A stretch of 64,000 bases of DNA from JAIBJN01 sp035762005 (GTDB lineage Bacteria > Actinomycetota > Thermoleophilia > Gaiellales > Gaiellaceae), in assembly GCA_035762005.1 (NCBI GenBank), contig DASTQA010000035.1, positions 62,001 to 126,000 of the forward strand, written 5' to 3'. The position numbers and the translations under genes are program-made. This document shows positions 25,069 to 33,038 of the stretch, in pieces (the stretch's first letter is position 1; the number at the start of each line of letters is the position of its first letter). The notes beneath the pieces are model-generated. The model saw only the letters and a list, made by a program, of their open reading frames with translations. It was not told the DNA's origin and made no database searches.

Positions 25069-25479
25069 GTGATGGTGGAGCTCGGGCGCGCCGAGATCGA
25101 CGAGCTGCTGCGGAGCGAGGTCGTCGGCCGGATCGGCTGCCACGCCGACGGGCTCACCTACGTCGTGCCCGTCATCTACGCCTACGACGGCGCCGGCTTC
25201 TACGCGTACTCCCTCGAGGGCCGGAAGGTCCGGATGATGCGGGCGAACCCGCGCGTGTGCTTCGAGGTCGACGAGTACGACGGCCTCGGCGGCTGGCGGA
25301 GCGCGATCGCGCAGGGGACGTTCGAGGAGCTCGCCGGCGCGGACGCCGAGCGGGCGCTCGCGCTCCTGACCGAGCGCTTCGCGGGGCGCGGGGGGCAGCG
25401 GCGCACGCGCGGCGAAGGGCCGGCCGTCGCCTTCCGCATCCGCATCGACGAGGTCACCGGCCGAGCCGTGCGCCGGTAG
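25069..25479 (+). CDS. pyridoxamine 5'-phosphate oxidase family protein
   Basis: 136 residues from GTG 25069 (ATG 25072 equally possible). The split-barrel flavin-binding pattern is clear: VVGRIGCHADGLTYVVPVIYAYDG, FYAYSLEGRKVRMMRANPRVCFEVD, then a C-terminal IRIDEVTGRAVRR. This group binds FMN, F420 or haem and reduces small molecules; it is not the vitamin B6 enzyme itself. Alone between divergent and convergent neighbours. Confidence 0.88.
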   Translation: MMVELGRAEIDELLRSEVVGRIGCHADGLTYVVPVIYAYDGAGFYAYSLEGRKVRMMRANPRVCFEVDEYDGLGGWRSAIAQGTFEELAGADAERALALLTERFAGRGGQRRTRGEGPAVAFRIRIDEVTGRAVRR

Positions 25480-25492
25480 GCGTACGCGGGCC

Positions 25493-26449
25493 TCAGTTCC
25501 AGCGCAGGCCGCGGAGCTGGGACAGGTCGAGGTTCCCGCCCGAGAGGACGCAGACGACCCGCGTGCCCGGCGGCGCCTCCACGCGGCCCTCCCGCAGCGC
25601 GGCCACTGTGGCGGCGGCGGCGCCCTCGACGACGAGCTTCGTGCGCGTCATCGTCCAGGGGACGTTGGCGAAGATCGCCTCGTCCGGCACGGTGACGATC
25701 TCGTCCACGAAGCGGCGGACGAGCTCGAACGTCCGCTCGCCCACGCGCTGCACGCGGAGCCCGTCGACGATCGTCTCGCAGCGCTCGAGCGTCACGCGCT
25801 CCCCCGCCTCGACGCTCGCCTTCATCGCCGCGCCGTCGGCCGACTCGACCCCCACGACCCGCGTCTCCGCCCCGACCTGCGCGAGCGCGGAGGCGATCCC
25901 CGAGACGAGCCCGCCGCCCCCGATCGGGACGACGACGACGTCCGCCTCCGGCCAGTCCTCGTGGATCTCGAGGCCGACGGTGCCCTGGCCGGCTATGAGG
26001 TCGGCGTCGTCGAAGGGGTGGACGTACGTCAGGCCCTCGGACGCGACGAGCTCGCGCGCCTTCTCGTCCGCCTCGTCCCAGATCGACCCCTGGAGGACGA
26101 CCTCGGCGCCGTACCCCCGCGTCGCCTCGACCTTGGCGGGCGTCGCGTTCTCGGCCATGACGACGACGGCCCGGACGCCGAGCATGGCGGCGGCGAGCGC
26201 GACGCCCTGCGCGTGGTTCCCGGCCGACGAGCAGACGACGCCGCGGTCGCGCTCCTCCGCGCTCAGGCGGGCGAGCTTGTAGAGGGGGCCGCGGATCTTG
26301 TAGGAGCCGGTGCGCTGCAGGCACTCGGCCTTCAGGCGTACCTCGAAGCCGGTCTCCTCGCCGAGGACGCGCGAGGAGAGGAGCGGCGTGCGGTGGACGT
26401 GCGGCGCGACGAACGGCAGCGCGGCGCGCGAGTCCGGAATCGTCTTCAT
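25493..26449 (-). CDS. threonine/serine dehydratase, PLP-dependent
   Basis: 318 residues. PLP-Lys51 is in RTGSYKIRG, the phosphate loop is PIGGGGLVSG and SSAGNHAQGVALAA lies near 83-96: fold type II, closest to catabolic or biosynthetic threonine ammonia-lyase without the C-terminal ACT regulatory domain. It converts threonine to 2-oxobutyrate and ammonia; serine racemase-like activity cannot be excluded. No isoleucine genes adjoin. Confidence 0.88.
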   Translation of the reverse strand: MKTIPDSRAALPFVAPHVHRTPLLSSRVLGEETGFEVRLKAECLQRTGSYKIRGPLYKLARLSAEERDRGVVCSSAGNHAQGVALAAAMLGVRAVVVMAENATPAKVEATRGYGAEVVLQGSIWDEADEKARELVASEGLTYVHPFDDADLIAGQGTVGLEIHEDWPEADVVVVPIGGGGLVSGIASALAQVGAETRVVGVESADGAAMKASVEAGERVTLERCETIVDGLRVQRVGERTFELVRRFVDEIVTVPDEAIFANVPWTMTRTKLVVEGAAAATVAALREGRVEAPPGTRVVCVLSGGNLDLSQLRGLRWN

Positions 26450-26502
26450 CTTGCCGGCGCAAGCCTAGTCGGCCCGCCAGCGGACCGCGTTAGAGTGCGG
26501 CC

Positions 26503-26982
26503 GTGGCGGTCGACTACTTCCTCGAGCTCGACGGGATCGAGGGCGAGAGCGCGGACAAGGCGCACGCGAAGGAGATCGAGGTCCTCGCCTTCAGCTGGGG
26601 CGTCGCCAACGGAGGCTCGCCGGGGCCGGGGAGCGGCGGCGGGGCCGGCAAGCCTCTGTTCGAGGACCTCCTCGTGGTCGCGCGGACGAGCAAGGCCTCA
26701 CCGAAGCTCGTCCTCGCCTGCGCGAGCGGTCAGCACGTCAAGTCGGCCGTGCTCACGTGCCGCCGCGCCGGCGCGGCCCCGGTCGAGTTCCTGACGATCA
26801 CGCTCGACGACGTCGTCGTGACGTCGTTCGAGATCGACGGCGGCGAGGAAGAGCCGCCCACCGACCAGATCGCGCTCGCGTTCGCCAAGGCCCGGATCGC
26901 CTACACCCCCGTGAGCAAGACGGGCAAGCCGAAGCCGGACGTCGAGATCGCCTGGGACCTGGCCAAAAACGCCAAGGCCTGA
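26503..26982 (+). CDS. Hcp-like (type VI secretion tube family) protein, orphan
   Basis: 159 residues from GTG 26503. The opening DYFLELDGIEGESADKAHAKEIEVLAFSWG, the glycine/proline-rich loop at 44-58, and the alternating beta strands VEFLTITLDDVVVTSFEID and IALAFAKARIAYTP match the Hcp1 family, which forms hexameric phage-tail-like tubes. No sheath, VgrG, baseplate or ATPase gene is present. It sits six bases before a glutamyl-tRNA synthetase-like gene. Orphan Hcp-like proteins occur in actinobacteria, but what they do is unknown. Confidence 0.8.
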   Translation: MAVDYFLELDGIEGESADKAHAKEIEVLAFSWGVANGGSPGPGSGGGAGKPLFEDLLVVARTSKASPKLVLACASGQHVKSAVLTCRRAGAAPVEFLTITLDDVVVTSFEIDGGEEEPPTDQIALAFAKARIAYTPVSKTGKPKPDVEIAWDLAKNAKA

Positions 26983-26988
26983 GCCGCC

Positions 26989-28038
26989 GTGGTGCGGGTG
27001 CGCTTCGCGCCGAGCCCGACGGGCTCGCTCCACCTCGGCGGCGCCCTCACGGCCGTCGTCAACCGCCGCTTCGCCGACGAGCGGGGCGGCTCGCTCGTCC
27101 TCCGCATCGACGACACGGACCCGGAGCGCGTCCTCCCCGGGGCGGAGGCGGGCATTCTCGCCGACCTCGCGTGGCTGGGGATCCCGTGGGACGAGGGTCC
27201 CGTGCGCCAGAGCGAGCGGGGGGCGGTCTACCGCGCCGCCGCGGAGGCGCTGCTCGCCGCCGGCGCGGCCTCCCGCGAGGCCGACGGCGCCGTCCGCGCC
27301 ACGGCCGGCGGCCGCCCGACGCTCGTGCGGGCGGACGGGCGCGCGACCTACTCCCTGGCCTCCGTCGTGGACGACCTCGAGCTCGGCGTGACGCACGTGA
27401 TCCGCGGCAAGGACCTCCAGCCGACGACGCCTGCTCAGGAAGCGATCGCGCGTGCGCTCGGCCGGGAGCCGCCGGAGTTCCTCCACCACGGGCTCCTCGT
27501 CGGGCAGGACGGGCGCAAGCTCTCCAAGCGCGCACGCTCGTCCTCGGTGGCGGGCCTGCGCGAGCGCGGGCTCCCGGCCGAGGCGGTCCGCGCCTACCTG
27601 GAGGGCCTCGGCCTCCCGCGCGGTGACGTCCGCTACGACGAGGCCCGGCTCCGCCGTCATGCGGTCGAGGCGCTCGGGGCGCTTCCGGCCGGCGAGCTGG
27701 CCGCGCGCGCCGGCGTGGAAGCGCGGTTCGGGCCGGCTCTGCGCGGGGCGCACGACCTCGTCGAGGCCAGGGCGCTCGCGCTGCAGATCGCCGCCCCGCC
27801 GGACCCCGTGGACGTGGGCTCGCCCGAGACGCTCCTGCGCTTCCGCGAGCTGCGAGGTGCGGCCGCCGAGCAGCTGGACGCGGAGGCGGCGAAGGCGATC
27901 GTGCGGGAGCTCAAGGCGGTGGGCGGCGATCTCCGCGCTCTCAGGCTCGCGCTGACGGGCGCGAGGCGGGGGCCGGAGCTCTGGGCCGTCCTCGTCGCGC
28001 TTCCGCGCGCCGAGGCGCTTCGCCGGGCCGGGGCCTAG
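26989..28038 (+). CDS. gltX: glutamyl-tRNA synthetase, unusually short
   Basis: 349 residues, against 470-490 for a normal GluRS. Class I catalytic signatures are present: HLGG at 15-18 (HIGH) and KLSK at 177-180 (KMSKS); LRIDDTDPER and VIRGKDLQ are intact. The C-terminus ends in an anticodon-domain-like LRLALTGARRGPELWAVL, so it is not simply the 300-residue GluQ-RS; the region between catalytic and anticodon domains is reduced and no zinc ligands are visible in the connecting peptide. It could be the main GluRS or a second copy. GTG 26989, six bases after the Hcp gene. Confidence 0.75.
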   Translation: MVRVRFAPSPTGSLHLGGALTAVVNRRFADERGGSLVLRIDDTDPERVLPGAEAGILADLAWLGIPWDEGPVRQSERGAVYRAAAEALLAAGAASREADGAVRATAGGRPTLVRADGRATYSLASVVDDLELGVTHVIRGKDLQPTTPAQEAIARALGREPPEFLHHGLLVGQDGRKLSKRARSSSVAGLRERGLPAEAVRAYLEGLGLPRGDVRYDEARLRRHAVEALGALPAGELAARAGVEARFGPALRGAHDLVEARALALQIAAPPDPVDVGSPETLLRFRELRGAAAEQLDAEAAKAIVRELKAVGGDLRALRLALTGARRGPELWAVLVALPRAEALRRAGA

Positions 28039-28937
28039 CGGGCGAGCTCCGGCTGGAGCTCGCGCAACGTGGCGAGGAACGCCTCGACCGCGCCGGTCGG
28101 CGCGCCGCGGTCGCGCCGGCGGACGGCGACGATCTGGCGCCGGACGGGCTCTGCGTCCTCCACCTCGACCTCGCGGAGGATGCCCGCCTCGAGCTCGCCC
28201 CTGGCGGCCGTGCTGGGGAGGAGGGCGAGGCCGATCCCCTCCTGCACCATCTTCTTCGCGGCGTCGATGTTGTCGAGCTCCATGACGGCCTCCGGCTGGA
28301 CGCCGGCGCCGCGGAAGAGCGCGTTCGTGAGCTCCGTGTAGCTCGACGTGCGGTCGAAGAGGACGAGCTGCTCGCGCGCCAGCTCCTCGAGCCGGACGCT
28401 CCTGCGGCTCGCGAAGCGGTGAGCGGGATCGACGACGAGGATGAGACGGTCCTCGTAGAGGGGCGTCGTCGCGATGTCGGGGTGGCGCAGGGCGCGGACG
28501 AGGCCGAGGTCGACCTGCTCTCGCAGCACGAGGTCGAGCACTTCCTCCGAGTGGCCGGTGCGGACGTTCACCTGGACGCGTGGATGGGCGATGGAGAACC
28601 GCTTCAGGATCCCCGGGAGGACGTACGTCGAGACGGCCGGTGCGGCGCCGAGCGCGAGGCGTCCCGCACCGCCGCGCTCGAACGCGTTCACCGCGTGCCG
28701 CCCGTCCGCGATCGTCTCGAGCGCCTTGACTGCGTGGGGCAGGAACGCCTGCCCGGCCTCCGTGAGCCTCATCCCGCGCGGCGTGCGGGCGAAGAGCCTC
28801 GCGCCGAGGTCGTCCTCGAGCCGCTGGAGGCGCGCCGTCAGCGCCGGCTGCGTGAGGAACAGGGACTCCGCGGCCCGGCTGACGTTCCGCGTCCGCGCGA
28901 CCTCGACGAACGCCTGGAGCTGCGAGAGCATGGCCAT
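28035..28937 (-). CDS. LysR-family transcriptional regulator
   Basis: 300 residues. N-terminal winged helix (MLSQLQAFVEVARTRNVSRAAESLFLTQPALTARL in parts) and a substrate-binding domain from about 90 with LALGAAPAVSTYVLPGIL. It lies divergent to the small CPDWC gene and aceBA and is the likely regulator of the glyoxylate shunt. ATG 28937 or ATG 28931 may be used; neither has a ribosome site and TATAGA sits 12-18 bases upstream, suggesting a leaderless message. It ends 4 bp inside gltX. Confidence 0.9.
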   Translation of the reverse strand: MAMLSQLQAFVEVARTRNVSRAAESLFLTQPALTARLQRLEDDLGARLFARTPRGMRLTEAGQAFLPHAVKALETIADGRHAVNAFERGGAGRLALGAAPAVSTYVLPGILKRFSIAHPRVQVNVRTGHSEEVLDLVLREQVDLGLVRALRHPDIATTPLYEDRLILVVDPAHRFASRRSVRLEELAREQLVLFDRTSSYTELTNALFRGAGVQPEAVMELDNIDAAKKMVQEGIGLALLPSTAARGELEAGILREVEVEDAEPVRRQIVAVRRRDRGAPTGAVEAFLATLRELQPELAR

Positions 28938-28985
28938 AGAGATAATCTATAGCAAAAATCAAAAGAAACAATTTTCTGAATAGCT
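28936..28985. promoter_or_regulatory. AT-rich divergent promoter/operator between lysR and the glyoxylate operon
   Basis: A 50-base island that is roughly three-quarters A+T in a chromosome of very high GC. ATAGA (28936-28940) and TCTAT (28946-28950) form a perfect dyad with a 5-base centre, matching the T-N11-A plan of LysR boxes, and overlap the annotated lysR start. On the minus strand TATAGA gives a -10 for lysR. The plus-strand promoter for aceBA is probably inside or just right of the A-rich tract, but no hexamers stand out. Confidence 0.55.
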
Positions 28986-29012
28986 AGGCGGCACCTACCA
29001 TGATGAGGGCGT

Positions 29013-29162
29013 ATGAGGACTGCAACGATCACGAGGGCCGCGCGGGAGAGCGAGTCGCGCGAGCAGCCTCGCCGGGACGGGACGATCCTCGTCCTCAGCT
29101 CGGCCGAGCTCGCCGAGTGCACCTGCCCGGACTGGTGCGAGCGCGACCACGACCGCGACTAG
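29013..29162 (+). CDS. small CPDWC-motif protein (DUF6907-like)
   Basis: 49 residues from ATG 29013, with AGGG six bases upstream. The only recognisable part is the C-terminus, CTCPDWCERDHD, which resembles the CPxWC...DH motif of small actinobacterial DUF6907-type proteins and could bind a metal. It lies 11 bases before malate synthase and should be translated from the same message. Its placement suggests a small accessory of the glyoxylate operon or a leader-type ORF; function unknown. Confidence 0.55.
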   Translation: MRTATITRAARESESREQPRRDGTILVLSSAELAECTCPDWCERDHDRD

Positions 29163-29172
29163 GACGGCGATC

Positions 29173-30726
29173 GTGGCGGGGACGGAGGCCGTCGACGGAG
29201 TGCAGCTGGTCGCGCCCCTGGAGGGGCGCGACGAGGAGATCCTGAGCCCGGACGCCCTCGCGTTCGTGGCCGATCTGCACCGCCGCTTCGACGGCGCCCG
29301 CCTCGACCTCCTCGCCCGCCGCGTCGAGCGCCACGCGCGCATCGACGCCGGTGAGCTCCCCGACTTCCTGCCGGAGACGCGCGAGGTGCGCGAGGGAGAC
29401 TGGCGGATCGCGCTCGTGCCGCCCGACCTGGAGGACCGCCGCGTCGAGATCACGGGGCCGGTCGACCGCAAGATGGTCATCAACGCCCTCAACTCGGGCG
29501 CGCGGTGCTTCATGGCCGACTTCGAGGACTCGAACTCGCCCACCTGGCGCAACTGCGTCGAGGGCCAGGCGAACCTCGTCGACGCGATCGAGCGCACGAT
29601 CGAGCTCGAGGCGGGCGAGAAGACGTACCGGTTGCGGGACGACCCCGCGGTCCTGCTCGTGCGGCCGCGCGGCTGGCACCTGCCGGAGCGGCACGTCCGC
29701 GTCGACGGCCGTCCCGTCGCCGGCGCGCTCTTCGACTTCGGGCTCTACCTCTTCCACAACGGGCGCCGGCTGCTCGAGAAGGGGAGCGGCCCGTACCTCT
29801 ACCTCCCGAAGCTCGAGAGCCACCTCGAGGCGCGGCTCTGGAACGACGTCTTCGACTTCACCGAGGGCGAGCTCGGGCTCCCGCACGGCTCGATCAAGGC
29901 GACCGTGCTCGTGGAGACGATCCTCGCCGCCTTCGAGATGGAGGAGATCCTCTTCGAGCTTCGCGACCACGCGGCCGGTCTCAACGCGGGTCGGTGGGAC
30001 TACATCTTCAGCGTCGTCAAACGCTTCCGGCACCGGCCGGAGTTCGTCCTCCCCGATCGGGCGCAGGTGACCATGACGGTGCCCTTCATGCGTGCCTACA
30101 CCGAGCTGCTCGTCAAGACGTGCCACCGGCGCGGCGCGCACGCCATGGGCGGCATGGCCGCGTTCATCCCCAGCCGGCGGGACGCGGCGGTCAACGAGGT
30201 CGCTCTCGCGAACGTGCGGGAGGACAAGCGGCGGGAGGCGGGCGACGGCTTCGACGGGACGTGGGTCGCCCACCCGGACCTCGTGCCCGTGGCGACGGAG
30301 GAGTTCGACCGGGTGCTCGGCGAACGGCCGAACCAGGTCGATCGCCTGCGAGAGGAGGTCGCCGTCTCGGCGGCGGAGCTCCTCGACGTGCGCGTCCCCG
30401 AGGGCGAGATCACCGACGAGGGCGTGCACGCCAACGTGAGCGTCGGCCTCCGCTACCTGGAGTCGTGGCTCCGGGGAGTGGGGGCCGCCGCCATCTTCAA
30501 CCTGATGGAGGACGCCGCCACCGCGGAGATCGCGCGCACGCAGATCTGGCAGTGGCTGCATCACGGAAGGATCGAGCGCGACCGGGTCGTCGCGCTCGAG
30601 GAGGCCGAGCTCGCGGAGGCCGGCGAGGGACGCTGGGCCGACGCGCGCGCCGTCTTCGACGCGGTCGGGCTCGCCGAGGAGCTTCCCGAGTTCCTCACGG
30701 TCCCGGCGTACGAGCTGATCGACTAG
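29173..30726 (+). CDS. aceB: malate synthase A
   Basis: 517 residues, close to the usual 530 for the A isoform. Signatures include FMADFEDSNSPTWRNCVEGQ, RPRGWHLPERHV, GSIKATVLVETILAAFEMEEIL (catalytic region with Glu and Asp metal ligands) and RGAHAMGGMAAFIP. It condenses glyoxylate and acetyl-CoA to malate and CoA. GTG 29173. Followed after 13 bases by aceA, so both glyoxylate-shunt enzymes are made together for growth on acetate or fatty acids. Confidence 0.96.
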   Translation: MAGTEAVDGVQLVAPLEGRDEEILSPDALAFVADLHRRFDGARLDLLARRVERHARIDAGELPDFLPETREVREGDWRIALVPPDLEDRRVEITGPVDRKMVINALNSGARCFMADFEDSNSPTWRNCVEGQANLVDAIERTIELEAGEKTYRLRDDPAVLLVRPRGWHLPERHVRVDGRPVAGALFDFGLYLFHNGRRLLEKGSGPYLYLPKLESHLEARLWNDVFDFTEGELGLPHGSIKATVLVETILAAFEMEEILFELRDHAAGLNAGRWDYIFSVVKRFRHRPEFVLPDRAQVTMTVPFMRAYTELLVKTCHRRGAHAMGGMAAFIPSRRDAAVNEVALANVREDKRREAGDGFDGTWVAHPDLVPVATEEFDRVLGERPNQVDRLREEVAVSAAELLDVRVPEGEITDEGVHANVSVGLRYLESWLRGVGAAAIFNLMEDAATAEIARTQIWQWLHHGRIERDRVVALEEAELAEAGEGRWADARAVFDAVGLAEELPEFLTVPAYELID

Positions 30727-30739
30727 GAGGTCATGCGGC

Positions 30740-32014
30740 ATGGAACGCTGGGATGGAATCGAGAGGCCCTACACCGAGGAGGACGTCGAGCGCCTTCGCG
30801 GCTCGGTCCGGGTCGAGCACACGCTCGCCCGCCTGGGCGCGGAGCGCCTTCGGCGGCTCCTCGATGAGGAGCCGTACGTGGCGGCGCTCGGCGCGCTGTC
30901 GGGCGGCCAGGCCGTCCAGATGGTGAAGGCCGGCCTGAAGGCGATCTACCTGTCCGGCTGGCAGGTCGCCGCGGACGCCAACCTCGCCTCGCAGACCTAC
31001 CCGGATCAGAGCCTCTATCCCTCGAACAGCGCGCCGGCGCTCGTGCGCCGGCTCAACGCCGCGCTTCTCCGGGCCGACCAGATCGAGCACGCGGAGAGAG
31101 ACGGCCACGGGCGCCACTGGCTCGCGCCGATCGTCGCCGACGCCGAAGCGGGCTTCGGCGGCCCGCTCCAGGCCTTCGAGCTCATGCGTTCGATGATCGA
31201 GGCGGGCGCCGCCGGCGTCCACTTCGAGGACCAGCTCGCCGCGGAGAAGAAGTGCGGGCACCTCGGCGGCAAGGTGCTCGTGCCCACGAGCCAGTTCGTG
31301 CGGACGCTCGCCGCGGCGCGCCTGGCCGCCGACGTCTGCGACGTCCCGACCGTGCTCGTCGCGCGCACGGACGCGCTCAGCGCCACGCTCCTGACGAGCG
31401 ACGTCGACGAGCGCGACCATCCGTTCGTCACCGGGGAGCGCACGAGCGAGGGCTACTTCCGCGTCGAGGGCGGGATGGAAGCCGCCGTCGCGCGGGGGCT
31501 CGCCTACGCGCCCTTCGCCGACCTGCTCTGGTGCGAGACCTCGACCCCGGACCTGGGCGAGGCGCGCGACTTCGCCGACGCGATCCACGAGCGCTTCCCG
31601 GGTAAGCTCCTCGCCTACAACTGCTCGCCGTCGTTCAACTGGAGACGGCACCTGGCCGACGACCAGATCGCAGGCTTCCAGCGCGAGCTCGCCGCGATGG
31701 GCTACCGCTTCCAGTTCATCACGCTCGCCGGCTTCCACGCCCTCAACGAGTCGATGTTCGACCTGGCGCGCGGCTACGCCGAGGAGGGGATGCCGGCCTA
31801 CGTCCGCCTCCAGGAGCGCGAGTTCGAGCTCGAGGAGCTCGGCTACACCGCCACGCGCCACCAGCGCGAGGTCGGCGCCGGCTGGTTCGACCTCGTCGCC
31901 CGGACCGTGTCCGGCGGGGAGAGCTCGACGCTAGCCCTCGAGGGCTCGACCGAGGAGGCGCAGTTCGAGCGCGCCGACGACATCGCGGAAGCTCTGCGCG
32001 GGGGAGCGGCCTAG
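30740..32014 (+). CDS. aceA: isocitrate lyase
   Basis: 424 residues, typical of the short (E. coli/Mycobacterium Icl1) form. The catalytic Cys172 lies in KKCGHLGGKVLVPT; SGWQVAADAN, VADAEAGFGG and the C-terminal NCSPSFNW are further signatures. It splits isocitrate into glyoxylate and succinate, bypassing the CO2-losing TCA steps. ATG 30740 is preceded by AGGAGG. The stop overlaps the convergent DCC gene by 4 bp. Confidence 0.97.
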   Translation: MERWDGIERPYTEEDVERLRGSVRVEHTLARLGAERLRRLLDEEPYVAALGALSGGQAVQMVKAGLKAIYLSGWQVAADANLASQTYPDQSLYPSNSAPALVRRLNAALLRADQIEHAERDGHGRHWLAPIVADAEAGFGGPLQAFELMRSMIEAGAAGVHFEDQLAAEKKCGHLGGKVLVPTSQFVRTLAAARLAADVCDVPTVLVARTDALSATLLTSDVDERDHPFVTGERTSEGYFRVEGGMEAAVARGLAYAPFADLLWCETSTPDLGEARDFADAIHERFPGKLLAYNCSPSFNWRRHLADDQIAGFQRELAAMGYRFQFITLAGFHALNESMFDLARGYAEEGMPAYVRLQEREFELEELGYTATRHQREVGAGWFDLVARTVSGGESSTLALEGSTEEAQFERADDIAEALRGGAA

Positions 32015-32394
32015 CCGCTCTCCCTCCCCCGCTCGTTCCGCCGGCGGCGGCTCCAACGGCCGAGCCGACCGCGGTTTCGGGCGGCGGCGCGGTACAGCCG
32101 GTCGGTCGCGGCGGGGAAAGCGGCGGTCAACGACGCGGGGACGCGCCCGCCCGGAAGCAGGCGAAAGAGCGGCGGAAAGGCGGCGCCGCCCGAATGGACG
32201 CGGCCGTCGTCGGTCACCAGATGCCACGAGGCCATCTTCTGTGCCTGCTCCATGCCGGCGAGCAGCCGGTCGGCCTCGGGGTCCTGGAGGGCGAGCGGGC
32301 GGAGCCGGTGCCCCCGGTCCCAGGAGAGGACTCTGGCGACCGCGCGCCGGCAGAAGCCGCACTGGGCGTCGTAGAGGAGCGTGGCCGTGGTCAT
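32011..32394 (-). CDS. DCC-family thiol-disulfide oxidoreductase-like protein
   Basis: 127 residues from ATG 32394. The family signature D9-x2-C12-x2-C15 is in LLYDAQCGFCRRAV, followed by WDRGHRLRPLALQDPEA. The fold is thioredoxin-like; the family often sits beside HTTM/vitamin-K-carboxylase-like or DoxX membrane proteins. The start overlaps the stop of a 51-residue ORF (ATGA), so it is the third gene of a tightly coupled minus-strand unit. Substrates unknown. Confidence 0.82.
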   Translation of the reverse strand: MTTATLLYDAQCGFCRRAVARVLSWDRGHRLRPLALQDPEADRLLAGMEQAQKMASWHLVTDDGRVHSGGAAFPPLFRLLPGGRVPASLTAAFPAATDRLYRAAARNRGRLGRWSRRRRNERGRESG

Positions 32395-32546
32395 GTGCGG
32401 AATTCGGGTCGGCTCCGCATCATGACCCAGGCGCGCGCCAGCTCGAGTGCACGCGGCCAGTCGGTGAGCACCACGACGACTGTCGCGGCCAGAGCCGCCA
32501 GCCGCACGTCGCTCCCCGCCGCGAAGAGCCACCGCTCCAGGAGCAC
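32391..32546 (-). CDS. 51-residue hydrophobic ORF between the WPFTGW protein and the DCC protein
   Basis: GTG 32546 lies 2 bases after the stop of the upstream gene and follows AGGGG at a normal distance; the stop overlaps the DCC start. The peptide has one hydrophobic stretch (AALAATVVVVL) and a basic C-terminus. A longer GTG 32567 start would overlap the upstream gene. The tight spacing on both sides is the main support; no family recognised. It may be the remnant or short version of a membrane partner of DCC proteins. Confidence 0.45.
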   Translation of the reverse strand: MLLERWLFAAGSDVRLAALAATVVVVLTDWPRALELARAWVMMRSRPEFRT

Positions 32547-32548
32547 GA

Positions 32549-33007
32549 CTACGTCCCCTGGCCGCACGCGTAGCGCAGGCTCCGTGTCGGGTCGGCCCCG
32601 CCGAATCGCCGCTGGGACAGCTTCCAGCGGATTCGGTAGATGCGGATCTCGGCGACGTCGTCCCCCCGCCGGCGCAGGGCGTCCGCCCACGTCCGGCAGA
32701 TCGCGTCCCGCTCGGCCTCGGGCAGGGAGGGATAGGCGTTCATGACGAGGACGAAGTTCCGGTAGCCGCGTGGCAGCTCGGCGAAGCGGATCTGCTCTTC
32801 GCGTCCGCCGCCGTCGACGGCGACCGCGCGCCAGGCGGCCTGCTCGTCCGTTCGGACGTTGCTGAAGAGACGCCAGCCGGTGAACGGCCACGCCTCGATC
32901 CCGGCCACGCCGCACACCGTGAAGACGGCGAGGAAGAGGACGACGAAGAGACGCGTCGGAAGCGGCGTACGCTCCGCTCGACCCGGCAGCTGCGTGGCTG
33001 GCGCCAT
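32549..33007 (-). CDS. membrane-anchored protein with WPFTGWRLFS motif, DCC-associated
   Basis: 152 residues: one N-terminal membrane helix (LFVVLFLAVFTVCGVAGIEAW), then about 110 residues outside or inside the membrane with two cysteines (AICRTW, YACGQG). WPFTGWRLFSNVR directly after the helix is a motif I associate with small proteins encoded beside HTTM/DCC genes; that association is from memory. First gene of the three-gene minus unit, divergent from cysS with 31 bases between them. Function unknown. Confidence 0.65.
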   Translation of the reverse strand: MAPATQLPGRAERTPLPTRLFVVLFLAVFTVCGVAGIEAWPFTGWRLFSNVRTDEQAAWRAVAVDGGGREEQIRFAELPRGYRNFVLVMNAYPSLPEAERDAICRTWADALRRRGDDVAEIRIYRIRWKLSQRRFGGADPTRSLRYACGQGT

Positions 33008-33038
33008 CCCGCTTCTCTAGTCTGGCGTCCGCGACCAC

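Noticed and set aside
26503..28038. A type VI secretion locus
   Set aside because: Only the Hcp-like gene is present; neighbours are metabolic or translation genes.
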